DNA of 64,000 bases, from assembly GCF_047511655.1 (NCBI RefSeq), contig NC_133392.1, forward strand, positions 93,799,042-93,863,041. The letters are read 5' to 3'. The notes below the pieces were generated by a model that worked only from the letters and a program-made list of their open reading frames with translations, was not told the DNA's origin and did not search any database. A program made the position numbers and the translations under genes. Shown in pieces: positions 24,554 through 39,500 of the stretch (positions are counted from its first letter, which is position 1; each line of letters starts with the position of its first letter). This DNA is from Castor canadensis. Taxonomy: Eukaryota; Chordata; Mammalia; Rodentia; Castoridae.

Positions 24554-27500
24554 CATTGCTTTTTTCAGGGATGTTACATACTGATATATTTCACTCACCA
24601 AATATGTTATTCTATACAAGAATCTACACAGGATGTGCTTATTGTATTGTCGATTACTTAAGATGCAGAATCTGCCTGTGAGAAATTAGAGATTCATGTG
24701 GTACTGTAGTCAATACAGACTAGGTTTTTAAAGAATTGTGGTAAAGAGTTTCTCTAATTTTTTCAAAAAGGCAAAATCAACAGTGTTATTTCTTTAGTAT
24801 TTTATGTTGTGGTAGGCTAAATTAGAAACATTTAAAATATGGTTAAAAAGAACTCTGTAAATACCAGAAACCAACCAATGTAAACAAATAAACTAACAAT
24901 TCTTATGTAAGGTGATCTTTACAAATGCATTTAAAATCTGTTAATTCTATCCCTTTCTTTCAGAATGTCTTGATAGAAGCACTTATTTCTTTTATTCCAA
25001 ACATCTAGACATAGGGTTGTTTATTTCCTTCTTTTACTTAATTTCTTGAAACACAAGGGCCACAATTTGGAGTCCAATATTTTCTAAACAGTTAAATGAT
25101 TCCGTCATCACCTCAGGAAACAAATATTACTGGTGGTATGCTCCACAAAGGAAAGATGCTATCGATCATCCACTATGATAATAAAATTATAAGGAAAGTA
25201 AAGTGTGAATGCGAAATTAGGTAACAAATTGTGCTGTGAAAAGAAAATGTGAAAGTCCTGGGAATAAACTCTTCAGAACAAATAAAAAATCAGTTTAAAA
25301 GGCAGTTATCTGAGAATTTAAACACTTTTTAATAAAAAGTAAATAATAACAAGGAATCTACTTATCTACACAGACAATTAGGGTTTAAATATGATGAAGA
25401 CATTTTTATTTTTTGTACTTAAGATTGAAAACTAGCCACATTGAATGTGCTGGAGAAAACATTCTCATTTAATGTTTAAAAACAGACTGGCAGATGAATC
25501 TCTCCCCTTTCATTCTCTTCATTCAGCTGAGATTTTTAATATTATGGGTATGCTGAATGTTTTCTTTCTATATAATGCATTGACAAATTCAGAAGAAATA
25601 AAGAAAAAAATTTCAGGGGGAAAAGGCAGCACATGTATGACCAATTTACAAATTACTGAGATGTATGTTGCCAAAGATTACTTAGCTAGCAGCTACAATG
25701 GCAGAGCTGAGAGTCAATACTCTGTGGTCTGGCTCCACAGCCCACAGCATTTCCAAATAAAATCAACCAATTTGTTCTGGGTGAGAAAGTTAGGAGTCTT
25801 TAACCCAAACAAGCACATGCATTTTCTGTATTTTAAAAAGTTTCCATTTCTATAAAGAGTAATCCAATTTGAAAATGACTCTGATGATAAATCAGCTGAA
25901 GATAAATAATACATTGATATATGAAATAACTGACTCAAAGAAATCCTGAAAAACATCAGACTTGCATCTGATGGGCTTGCCAGGTTTACTAATTCTCCAT
26001 TTCTTTTGTAAGAACACTGTCAACCCCACAATCAGCAACTGGCCAAAGCAATGCCCACACTTCTCCCCACTATCAACAACAGTTCCTTGTGTCTTCTCCA
26101 AAACTGTTTACATCAGCTATCTGCTCCCATAGCAAAGCATTACACAAATTCAGACAACCCAAGTACAAATCTAAATAAAAAATTTAAAAGTTGTTTTTCC
26201 TGACAAAATTAACATAGAATGTTTTGAGAAGACTTAAAAATGAGTCTCCTTACAGACAACTAAAATTACTGGAAAATCATAAAATCCTAGAAGAATTTTT
26301 GCACTCAGATTGTTTTTGCAACTACTTGTGAACTCTCCAATCATAAGGACCTGAAAATAAAAATTATATCCAATGCACATATTATTACAAGATTTATGAT
26401 TGAATCCTACACTGATTTAGCTTCTGAAATATGACTTAACAGCATACAAGTAATGAGGCAATGGTATATTTAATAAGACAAAGTACCATTATCTTAAAAC
26501 AGAGTAATTATGAAAAAATTCAAGACCTACTTTAAATAATATGGCAAAGTGTTAAATATGAGTTTCTTGAATTCATTAAAAATTAAAATTTCATTAATAT
26601 AATATTTTTAGTTTGTTAGAGAACTGGAAAAATATTTATATGATATAGATAGCAATGCTGCTGCCAACATTCATAAAACAGTGAAAGGTTTTTTGGATTT
26701 AAATAGAATATATACTAAGGAATAAGCATGCTTTTTAAAAGGTGGTTTTATTGTCCTTTTATTTATCTCATGTTTAAAAGATTATAATGGCAAATTTTGG
26801 TTTCACAGAATATATATGGTTATGATTTTTTCAGAAGGCAATACACTCTGACAAGAATTATGATTTTGTAGAGTAGATTATTTTAATAGGTTTCTGTCCC
26901 CCTTTCTCTTCTTCTGGTCTCTTAAAATACAACTGTCAGACACAAAACCAGGGACAGACAAGCAGTGAAAAATATCTTTGATAGAATCTATAATCCAAAA
27001 AAGTCACTTTAGGACCAAAAAAGGTTGGTTTCAAATGAACTACTGAGCTCTTTTCTTCTTTGCATTTTTCTCATGACATAAATGGCTCTTTCCTGCCACA
27101 TACTTCTGCGTTTCTTTTTGCCTGGATAGAGTAAGGTGCTTATTTTCCCTTCTTACTTTTATTCCACCCCCCCAATTTATTTTCCTGACTTTGGTTTAGA
27201 TTTAAAAACTAAAGAAATCACAACAAACAAGACAATTTCCCTTGTTTATCACTGGAAGGCAGGCCAAGGGACAGGATGAAATGGAGACATTTCATCCAAT
27301 TGCTACTGTTCGCGCTTATATTCCAGTAAGGACACATTTCTGACCCTTTGTTCTCAGGGTCCCCCCCAAAAAACATACATACCACTGAGTTTCAACATAG
27401 TATTTTGGGATAGGTCAAAAGATTGCATTACTGAGAAGGGAAAAAGGTAGAACTACAGTTACATATACGAAGATTTGTCTGAAACTGGTCAATACATGTA

Positions 27501-30500
27501 GTTACTTAATTATTCACACAGAAGCCATCAATAAGTATAGGTTATTAGGGCTGTGTTAGATATGTACTTTAATTTATCACCCTAAATGCTAAGACTGATG
27601 ATTTATTTGGAAATACAGCAATTCATTCAGGAATCAATCATATATATTAACTCTGCTGTGTGTTTATGTGTGCATGTGAATATGTATAGGTATAAACAGA
27701 CAGGTGGGTGTCTCTTAATAGAACTCTATGTGAAAGCAGATCCTAAAGAAAAAAAAAATCCTATCCAGTATATATTAGTAAATTACCAAATTGGGACATT
27801 CTTTCTTTTCCACTGACCAATATCACACTTTTACCTCTTCCCCAAATAATAATGGCTGATGAAATCCAATACTACTAAATGATATGGCAGAGTTAAACAA
27901 CACATGCACTGTTGCTAAACATAAAAATACAAAGAAGTTTAAAAAAAAAAAAAAGGAGCCACAGATTACAGAAGTGCAGTTTGTTTTATGGTCCTCAGCC
28001 TGCTCAATTGGATCACATCTGTCTGAGCTTAGCAGCTTAAAATGCATTCCATAGCTTGCTGTGCTGACATGGATATGATAAGACAGAAGAACAGAAGCAC
28101 CACTCTGAAGTAACCTAGCTGAACCGCACATGTTCTGACCCTTTTTGTCCTCCCTGGAGCTTTTGCTACCTGGCAAATGCAACTCTAAAACTGTACTTGT
28201 ACCTCCAGATCTTTGCTGTTAGCCAAGCAGAAACCTATTTCTCCCTGGGACTAGCAGCCAGAGAGGTGTTCTCTGAAGAAGACTTCTAAATGAGTGTGTG
28301 AGCTGAACTCTTACTGAACTGAATTAATTATTAATGATGCAGATGGAGCTGTCCAAATGATAAGAACAGCTCCTGACGTGTCATGATCCAAGCTTTCATT
28401 AAACCATTTCAGGCATACTAATGGTTTCCCATTGCTCATTACTTACCAGTACTTTTCTCATAGATATAATAACCCTAGTGCCTGTAAGGCAAGACATTCT
28501 AGAGAAATGCAGAAGTAGGAAACTTCATCTTACTTAGCATGTTATTTTTCTTCATAGAACATTATTATTAAAAATGTACACCTACTTAACACTAGAAAGT
28601 TAAATGCTTTCAATCTGAAAAGTCAGACATGCAAAATTACATTTTCTAGGAATACCAATAGGTAATTTTTATTAGATGAATATTCCTTAAGGGGATAGTA
28701 TATAATCTAGTTTATATTATTAAGATTTGTGTCCAAATTAGTTTTTAATTGTCTCCTATCACCAGATAATCTACGTTGGTAAATGTAGTTTCAAAAAACA
28801 TATGTTGTACATTCAAATTTCTCAATTTGAGAAAGACATGGTTTTGCAAAATATTGTTTTGTACTCCTAGACCACTTAGCCTCTCTGTGCATTGGGATGA
28901 TTAGAGGGCAAAGCAATTGCAGAAGAATTCCAAGGAGCTCTGTACTGTGATGGCTACCTGCCGGTTTCTTTCATTTGTTTGGTTTAAAGATGGGAACAAT
29001 GTTACACAAAGTGCTTCACATCTCAACCTAAAAAAATGAGACTAATAAGTAATAGTGGGTTCTCATTATAAATAGCATGTCCTTTACCTCTTTTCTTACT
29101 TAAAGCTGCATATGTTAGCATTAATTCCTTTGCCAAGAGAAAAAAAAATTAATCCTCTAAAATCAGTATTTACTGTTAGAGATATAAACTGCAGTATAAC
29201 TGAAATAAACACATGGTATTTTTATAGACCAAACATTCCTAAATCTATCTTTATGTTTTCAAATGATAAATGTATTTGGCCAAGGGACAGGGGAAAAAAC
29301 GAAGCCTGTATCTTTAAAGATCATACCTCCTCATGTCAGCTATTAGTCTAGAGAGGCTTGGGCTGTGTTAACATACCTAAACTAAGAACAAAATCTGGGT
29401 CAATCACCTGGATTGAATAATTCTGGTAGGATACCAGCTTTTCCAGAAACACTTAAGAATACTTTACTGGTCTGATTCATACAGGCAGTCATGCTTTGTA
29501 AACATAATTGTGTTAAATAATTTTAATGACAACTAAGATGCACATATGAGGTGTTTTAAGTTTCCTTCAGGTACCAGAATTTTTCTCAATTTAATGGAAC
29601 ATTAAAAAGATCCTGTGTCTTGTTTGTGAAAAATAAAAATTAAGAAAGAAAATCCTTAACATAGGAATAAAATTATTTGAAAATATTAGTATACAGAATA
29701 TTTAAACTTGTTTATGTCTCCTGCCAGTCTTACAATGGTAAGTAACACCCATTTCTATCAGCATTATTCTACAAGAGTGAAAGTTTTAAACACTAAACAC
29801 CTGATACTTTAGCTATATCCTTTTATTTCAAATATACTTCAAATATAATTACAAGTAATGTAAGAGGCTTAAAAATGCCTTAATGTCACTAGTATGTGAC
29901 ATTTTAATTTTAAACTCTAATGAGTTTAATATTTATTTAATATTGATTTAGTAATGTAAGCTTTAAAAACATTTATACCCTGAAAGACCCTAAAGTACTA
30001 CAATGCTATGTGAAATTAAGGTAACACTCATTTACTTTTCCACAATATTCACTGAATTCACAACATGGTGCAGAATTATAATTATTAGATTATGATATGT
30101 TATTGTTCATACCCAGACATAGGAAATGGTGCTTTTCAGAGGAGAGGTGATTTTCAGAAACAGTTAATTAGCAAGTGTATAAATGCTCAATAACGGTACA
30201 ATATTTAAAATATATCACATAATATTTTCCTACAAGACAGACATATTTACAAATGTACTGATGCATAAATAATCATAAAACAACTTATCTTTGTTTGTCT
30301 GAATAGCACTACTAAAATAGTAGATAAAAAGAAGAGAAAATAGTCTGTTTACCAGAATAATGAACGTAACAGGTCCAATGAAACTCCATATAAAATAGTT
30401 GTCAACGTGAAGCCAGCAACTGTCATGAAAAGAAGAGTATGCATTACGCAGCTTCAGTGGACCCTCAAACTCCCATGAAAAATAGAACTTTAAAAACTAC

Positions 30501-33500
30501 ATCTACATTTGCTTTGGAAAATTCATTCATCATGGGCAAGAACAATTCTAGTAGTTCTGAGTTGGTTTTGGCTGAACAAACAATAGCAATTTGTTTACTT
30601 TAACCTTCAGTTTTTATTTCAGGTTTAATATCTGATAAAAGCATGCAAAATTATGTTTAAACAGGGAAAAACAATAATCATGCCCTAACCCTAAAGTCCT
30701 ATGACCTCTGACTTTATTAAGAAAGATCTGAAACCTAGTATTTCAAATTGTCAAACCATTTTAAAGTTCTACATGTAATCATCTAAATTTTTTTTCTGAA
30801 ACCTGAAAGTGCTTAACCCTACAGAACAAAATAGATAGCCCATTCAGATGTTTGTTGCAGAACAGTGTAAAACATTAGGAAGGAATGGATACTTGAAAAA
30901 AAAAAATCAAACACAGAGCTCATTCGGTGTTAGTGTGAATGATGCTGAAGCTTATTAAGTCAGATTTCACTTAGTGTTCATTTTTACTTATAGCACTGAA
31001 TTCCTGCTAAACTTTCCATATTTGTCTTTCATCATATGTACAGTCAAAAACCTTTCTTTATTCCAAAAGACTCTTCATATGGCTAATTTTATCAAAGAAA
31101 AAAATAAAATGAATTGAAAGGCAAATTCATGCCTCTAGCAAACAAAAACCTTAGTAACATGGACTTTGTGTAAATAGCTCTACTTTTATAAATGAAAGGC
31201 AGTGACTTATTTTAATCCTTTCAAACTGCCTGATAAAATATTATCAAAGTGACACATATGGGATGGAACATGCTACTGCCACAGTGCACCAGGAGAATTA
31301 GCTACAGGGTCGGCTGCACAAGGAGAGCTAATGAAGCATTGGCTTAAACCAGAGTACTTAAACCTGTCAGATGCTTTAAGTTCAGAATTTTTACTTATAT
31401 CTTTCTAAGGCCAAAAAGTTATTTACTTTTTCAATTTGTTTCAGGTCAATCTTTTGTGTTAAAAAGAAAGTCCATAATTTAGAATCTGTCTCACCAGAGA
31501 ACAAATCCGCTGAACCTAGAAAATTACAAAAGACTTGATTGTAATTTGTGCACGGCATGACCATTCTCTTACCAATAAAGCTTTCAGATGCTATTTTAGT
31601 CTGTCAGGGACCCTCACTGACAGCTAACAGGCTTTAAAAAATTATTCACTTGAAAAACACTCAGGTCGCTTGCAATTACTTACGCTTTTTCTGTTCCATA
31701 GCTCTTATAGTCAATAGCAGCTGAAACTCCAACTACTGTGGCAGGAAACAAGTAACCAGCAACATAGTAATATTTCTTCCTTGAATATTCACTTTCAAAA
31801 ACTTCAACTAACATTAAATAGAGCTGCACACCTTCTAGGCACATCCAAGCAAAAGCTGCCAAAAAGAAAAAGTGTAGAAGCCCTGCAAATATTGGACATG
31901 CAATCTGCAAAGGAAAAGAACAAAAACACAAACAGAAAATTCGTGAATACAAATAACCCACTTCAAAACTATAAAATATTCACTGACGGAAATCATTGTT
32001 GTCTTAAAATACATCACTGTTTAAACTGTTTCCTCAATATTTTTTCATAAATGAAAACAAGTTAAAAATACTACTAAATGTACAGAGTGTATGCCATGTA
32101 AGCAGATTTCATCACTGTATGATATTACTATTTTAGTGAAATTAAATATCAAGCAAGAATACATCTTTCTCTTCTCAAACTACCCAGTATGAAATCTAAA
32201 TATTTCACTTGTATACGATTTGCTTCACAAGTCTTCAGAACAGGTTTTAGCTCTATGCTTTCTATGACTGAATTTTAAAGCTTTAATAATAAATACCCAC
32301 TCTAGTTGTATAGGATTATTTCCTTATCATATTTGGAGAATTCTTCCATTCATCCCAGTGCAGATGAATACAGGGTCATGCATTAAATAATAAGTTCTAT
32401 TTCTGACTCTGAGGCCTCACACTGATGAATCAACTGCTCTAAATATGAAGAAAGGACCAATCCGCTGGTCAGAATGACTATGTAAGCAAAGTAGAAATTT
32501 AAAAATATTTTCTTTTCATTTATTTTCAGCATTCTTCTATACTACATAACTTAATGACAAGCCAGAAAAATTCAACTGTACTTTTAATACACAAGATGAA
32601 TTAATTCATAACATTACTTAATGTTCACCTGCCTTAAAACTTTTAATTTATTACAAGTTATTTTTCAATATTTCCATGCCAATTGTATCAAGCAAATGGT
32701 CAAATCATATGTGGATTCACACCTATTAAAATTATATTCAGATATCCAAGGTCACTGAACCCAATAGGTGCTTACCGTGTATTTTGTCTTATCAATGCCA
32801 ATTAGAAAAATAAATTCAGCAATGAAAAGGTTGATACAAAGGTTCTTGTGAATAGTATTACGGTCACTCTGTAGACCACGGAAGAAACAAAAGGTAAAAA
32901 TGCAGATAGCCAGGCAAACGAGAGAAATGACAATTCCCACCCAGGTAATGACCGTAAGAAGTAATTCATGAACTCCATCTTTATACTGAAAAACAAAAAG
33001 ATACAGTGAACATTAGTATTCCTACGTCACATCAGCTAGAGGGAAACAGCCTTGCCTTATACTATTAAATTCTCTGAAGAACAATATTGATGTGTGCTCA
33101 AACAGGTCTCATATATAAAAAGAAATTTTGCCCTTATAAAAGAGTTCAAAATTATCTTATTGACATTAATAATAAAAGAATAACCTATGAAAGAGGAAGA
33201 TTTTACACAGAAAAAGATGCAATAGCCCAAATATTCTGAAATAATACTTGAAATAATTGCCTTCAAATACATGTAGAAAATGTTTACATGAAAGAATAAA
33301 GAATACTTAGTCATAATTAAAAATAATCGACGTTTTAATGATTTTCCTGGCTAACACATAAGCTAACGTGTATGTTTTTATCTGCTTCTTGGGTTTCTTT
33401 GTGCTTATATGCTGAGTGATGAGTAAACAATAAACCTGAGTTTTCAAAATATATGTTAATTTTATATAACCTTAATTTTATTACATGATTTTAAGTAGTA

Positions 33501-36500
33501 ACAATATAGTACCAAGACTTCTTAAAATGTATGGACAGTGAAGAAACAATTACAAATCCATATTACTTTGTTTGCATTTCAGTTACGATAGACAACAAAG
33601 ATGGACTATTACACAGGCTCTTTTGACTCTCTCAGGTTTTTCCTCTGCTACTAATTAGAAGTACAAATACGTACTGCAATTTCCCTGTGGGCCATGAGGA
33701 TGGCAAAATTCGTTAGGTGGCTGCAGGCACACGCTGTACGAGTTTTATTAGTGTCGACCAGCTTGCAGCCCTGGGTAGACCAATATCCCATCATAGTTCT
33801 CTCTGAGTAGTTCCAGAAGGAGCAGTTTGCATTGAAATAATTGTCAGGCTGGGAAATGAAACGACAAGATAAAATTAGGATTTTACATTCTAAGATGGCA
33901 AGAGCAATTGTTTAATATGTGTAAAAGGTAATTTAGATTAAACTTTGCATGTTTCGGACTATAAAGTTTTTCATCAGCAAAATTGTGGACTATGTTATAC
34001 AAGGCAGATATCTAACTTAAAAGGGGCTTTATAGTCCGAAACATTCTAAAGTGTACTCTAAATTACCAAAGACCCGTTTTACACAATTACAATTTCCATT
34101 TTATGATTTTACATACTAATGGTACATTACAATATTTTTTCCCCCTTTCAGATAAGATTAGAGCTATGAATTTGTTCTGAGAAAATTCTATAAGGACCAA
34201 ATGTCTTAAAAAAATTCATTTTCAATTTTGGGACCAATTTTGGTTAATTGTAAGTGACACATTAGCAGCCATCTGAATCATGCAGTTAGACTCAGGACTC
34301 TTAAGAGTGAACTTTTAAATGAAGTGGATATGAGACAAGGACCATGACCACCCAGATTCATTTTTGTCAGTTCTGAAAATACATTTGGTTGTCCACGGGC
34401 ACATATTCACTTTACTTATAACAGCAGTTATTTAAGTATCAACTTGTATTTTAACGCACAAAAGAGGAATTCCATCTCCTCAGTTCTATTTTTTTAAAAC
34501 ACGATTTCTGCTAACAGTTGTGCCAAACATGATCAGTAAAACCAATTTTTTAAAAAATTACTTGCCACACTAAAATGGCAGAATCCTAAGAGTTAATATT
34601 CAGCTATCCTGCTGCTAAGGTAAGAGTTAATTTCATTGGAAAACAAATTAGAGTCATTTACATTTTCCTGTTGATTACTGAATTAGCTTTCATTAAGAAT
34701 ACACTTAAGTTCTAATAATCACTGAACCAGGCTCATTTAATTTTATGTTCACAGACTTAAATAAACTTGTGTATCTGACCTAGTCCAATATTTAAAATTC
34801 TAATGGAAGGTCTTTTCTCCCTCCCATCTCCCCACTGTCCTTCTCTGCCTCCCCAGCATGTCAGTTTTGCTTTCCATCCCCCTCTGGTTTTATAACCTTC
34901 CACGACTTCATTAACATACATTAACTTACATCAATGTGTGGCAGGGTAAAAATCACAGGGTCAGTCAGATATACTCGGCTGGACTCTTTATTGATTGAAA
35001 CTGAAATGACGTGAGAATTCACTGCAATGGTGCTATTGCGACCAATAAAGTCAGCACCCAGTTTTATGGTTGCATTTTCTGTGCTAAGGAACTGTCCCAG
35101 ACTCCGGTAAATAATGAACACCAACTTTGCAAGCCCTAGGAAGGTAAAAAATAGTCGTATGACTTACAGGAAATATGCTTATAAATAAAGTAAGATGCAA
35201 TAGTGAAAAAGTCCTTATGGAATCTTTACTTAGATTAAGTTCATTGGGAAAGAATAAGGCATTATTTTTAAATCTGCTTTTAAGCGTCAAGCCATGTTTG
35301 TTGTATTCAGGGTAAAATATTCAGTTTATCTGAATAAGGAAAGAAGGATTGGAAGGGGAGGGGAAGAGAAGAAGGAAGGGCAAGAGGGAGGGAAAGAGGG
35401 TCAATTTTTTAAAATGCTGTTCCATCTTACCATTCCTGCTGTTCTGTTTGACAGTATTTGCAGAGAGTTGGATTGAGCTGCCGGCTCCCTTGATGCCCAG
35501 AGGAAATTTAAAGTCTTGTACCTGCCCTTCTGTACTGAGTACAGCAACTTCCAGAACTGTAAGAGGTGAAGGATAAAGGAGGAAGAAAAAAAAAAAAAGG
35601 TGAATGATAATTGTACAGAAACTATTGTTTCCTTTTTTGTCTATTTACAAAACTTTACTGTTAGATTTCAAGAAAATTATTCCAAGGGATCTTAAACCTT
35701 GATTTCTCTAAATAATTTTGCATAATCATTTTAATGTTTCCTTCACATTTTTATGTCTTTTGTCATGAACTAATTCTGAACTTTAGCCCATAAATTAATA
35801 GTAGTACATAACTTTTGAGATCCTATATAAACCACAAAATTAAACAGAAATATTTCAAAATGGTATTTTGGGGGATTGTTCTGTTAAATAACTTTTCAAT
35901 GACCATTACCTGGCAGTAAAACTACGTAAGAAGTATAAAATTGAATTCCTTTGTTGCACATAAACATCTATTTTTTATGTATGATCAATTTTAACAATAA
36001 AATTACATACATCACGTTTTTGGTAAAAATTTTTCTAATTTCTAAAAGAAGTGAGACCAGCAAAGCATATTTACAAGAAAATATCTGTCATTATATTGAA
36101 ACTTCCCATTAATTGTCAGTAATAACCATCAATTTCTATATACTCCAAAATGGCCAAATGGTAGCTGAGGGCCAAACTTCTCCTGCCATCTGTTGTTCGT
36201 AAACAAAGTTTTGTTTGAACACAGCTATCTGTGTTCATTTACATATAGTCTATGACTGTTTTAGTGGTATAGGCAGGTATCTGCAGGTGAGACCACATGA
36301 TATGCAGAGCCAAATATATACTGTCTGTAGCTGAACAGAAAGAGTTGGCCAACCACTGCAGTCTAATTCAAATTTCAAAAACTCACAAGTCAGGCTCATG
36401 CCTGTAATCCTAGTTCTTGGGAGGTTGAGATCAGGAGGGTTGTGGTTCAAGGCCAACCCAGGCAAATAGTTCATGGGACCCTATTTCCAAAATAACCAGA

Positions 36501-39500
36501 GCAAAATTGACTGGAGATGTGGCTCAAGCAGTGAGCACCTAGCTTTTCAAGTATGAAGCCCTGAGTTCAAACTTAAGCCCCACCAAAATAACACCTTAAA
36601 AAACCCTAAAACAAGTAGCACCCTGAAAAGGACCTAAAGAAAAAAAAATTCAACATGCATTGTAACAATTATATGACCAACATTGCCAAAGCTGTTTTTC
36701 TTTCAGAACTATAGTTAGTAGCACCACTGTTAACATGAGTGTTTGCTGTTTGTTGTAAAGACTGCAATATTTTCTATCAATATTCATCTAACTTTTAAAC
36801 AGAATACAGCCAGGCATGGTGGTGGCTCTTAACTGTAATCCTACCACTTAGGAGGCTGAGTAGGCTGATAATAAGCTCAAGGATGTTGTGGGCTATTACT
36901 GCAGGTTCCTGTTCAGCCTGCGTGATATAGCAAGACCCTGTCTCAAAAAAAAAAAAAAAAAAAAAAACAAACTAAAGCAAACCAAACCAACCAAAACAAT
37001 CAAAAAATATGGTCCATGTATTTTCTATGAATTTTACCCTGTCTAATGTCTACTTGATTGCATAACTATTTCTATGCCTAGATAACCATGCATGTCTATT
37101 TTCATAAACATGTAATATAAATTCACCCATTCCCTTTCTTTCTATAAAAATGGAGTAGTATCATTATACTCTTGTAACCCTTATATACTAATTTTTTATT
37201 TTCTCCACTTTGTTTTACAAAGTATATATAGATTTAGCTATAAATATGAAAACAGAGACTCATATGCAATTCAACCACTTAACTGAAATAGAATTTATAA
37301 GAACATTCATGTAACTCTTGGGATTCTTTCAGGTGCAGAAACTGGTTGAGATTTTATTTTATTGACGGATGCCTGAAAAGATTAAGTAGTGATAGGTAGA
37401 GGAACTCTTCTCTTATCATATATACTGGCAAGAAATACTGGGGGAGTAAGAGTAGCAAACATACCTCTAGTATATAATTGTCTCTTCCTCACATGGAAAG
37501 TAACCATAATCATTAATTCTCTTTAAACCAAAAGACTTAATAAAAGAAAATCCTTTGAGTTTCCATCTATCATTCAAATGCTACATACAAAGTATTAATT
37601 GTATTCAACAAATATTCATTAAAGTTTAAAAATTATATCAGCAGTAAAGGAAAAGAAATTTAAAAAGCATCAGGATTATTATTATATAATTTAGAATTTC
37701 AGTTTAAGCTACAAGATAACAAAATTTATACTAACAGACTTGCATTAATCAATCAATAAATGTTAAAACAGACAAAATGGTAAATTTCCCATTATAAAGC
37801 CCCCAATAATTTATGATTATTAAAGAAAAATCAACTCATAGTTAAATATATCCTTAATTCACTGTAAATAAGGTCTTTATTTTTGTTTCAGAAAAATGGA
37901 AAAAAATGTCAATGCATATAATAGCACAAGGAAAGAAATTATAGGATATTCTCATTCATTAAAATGATGCAAAAACTTCAACAAAATATATGCACACTTT
38001 AAATGTGTTATTCTAAATAAAGTTTAACTCAAAAAAAGTATATGAAAACTAATATACTAGAAAGTATAATATTATAGTTCACCAAATTAGAAAATTGAAG
38101 AAAAACTATTATCAAAGAATTCAGTAAACTTCAGCACTCATTTACTGTAATGTAAAGGGAAAATTCCTTCAATAGATAAATTTTTGTTCTCAAAGGTTAT
38201 CTATCTAAAACCTAAGCAAACAATGGTGAAGAATTCCTTTGGTTTGTTTTTATTGTTGGTTTTGAGAACAGGGTCTCTCTTATGCAGCCAAGGCTGATCT
38301 GGAGAAGACTTCCTGATCCACCAACCACACTCTGCCAGTTTTGGGATTACAGGCATACTCTACCACTGACGGCCGAAGCAATGCTTTGAAAGTCAGAATG
38401 ATCTGTATTAATGGGTTTTATTTAGCACTGCACTAAAGGACACTACCTAATACAATAATTCAAGAAAACAAAAGGTATAAAAACTGAAAAGAAACAAAAA
38501 AACATAGTGAGCATAATTAACTGCACAGTAATCATGAGGGACTCTACAAACTATCAGCTATAAGAATTTAGCAAGGTTGCTATTGACAAAATCAATTGTG
38601 TTACTACACATAAAGTGACAATCAGATATGTAATGCAAAAAAGTCTATTATTTATAAAAACAAAAATGTGTAGTTTACATAAAAATAAACCTAAATTTTT
38701 TTAAAAGGTACATGACATTAATGGGAAAAATATATAACTTTCTTAGAAGACTTAAGTATTAATAGAGAAATACATAATGTTCTTATTTGGGAGAACTAAA
38801 AAAAAATCATTTGTACTTCTTTAAAATCTATCTATGAAAAAAGACTAATTCTAATAAAAATTTAACAAGATTTTGTGCATATGTATAAAATGATAAATTG
38901 ATTTTAGAATTGGTATGGAAACAAGCAGCCAATGCAATCCCTCAAGGAGTAAGGTTGAAAGACTCAAGAGATAACAGTATTACTGAAAACACAACAATAC
39001 AAAAGAAAAGCAGGAAACACTACACCCTATTAACATGCTGACATGTATAGAAACAACCTGTATCAGAGACATCATTATAAATCATTGGGGGAAAGAATGG
39101 GTTATGCACTAATAAAAGAACAGAAAAACAGATTATTCAAAAGAAAAAACTAAATTATTTGCCTCCCTCATATATTATAATCAAAAATAAATTTTAAGTA
39201 AACTTAAGAGAAATGTAAAAAGGTCAAGCTTTATTGTTTATAATGAAATATTTATAATGAAAGTTTATAATGAAAGATTTTTATGAATTCCAAGTAGAGA
39301 AAATTTTCTTAAGCAGAAAGCCTAAAGAAAATTTCTTCAACAAGATACCAAAAACCAACCTTAAAAGTATGGACTGATAAATTTGATTTCACCATTTCAT
39401 AAAATGATACCTAAAAATAGTTAACAAAGGAAAGGCACAGAATAAACATTGTAAAGTAACACAATCCTCAAATAATTGTGTCCTGAATACAGAAGAGAAA

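Larger units (their letters stand above)
22840..30352 (-). other. ADGRL2: Large ADGRL2 intron (7.5 kb) within TM5
   Basis: It holds a B1-ID SINE near 23718, a CA microsatellite at 24510, a MIR near 25640 and a possible conserved regulatory block at 28316-28450. Otherwise it is AT-rich. No further exon was found. Confidence 0.6.

Noticed and set aside
25445..25855. 136-codon plus-strand open frame in a large intron
   Set aside because: It overlaps a MIR SINE, has no recognised domain and no splice partners.
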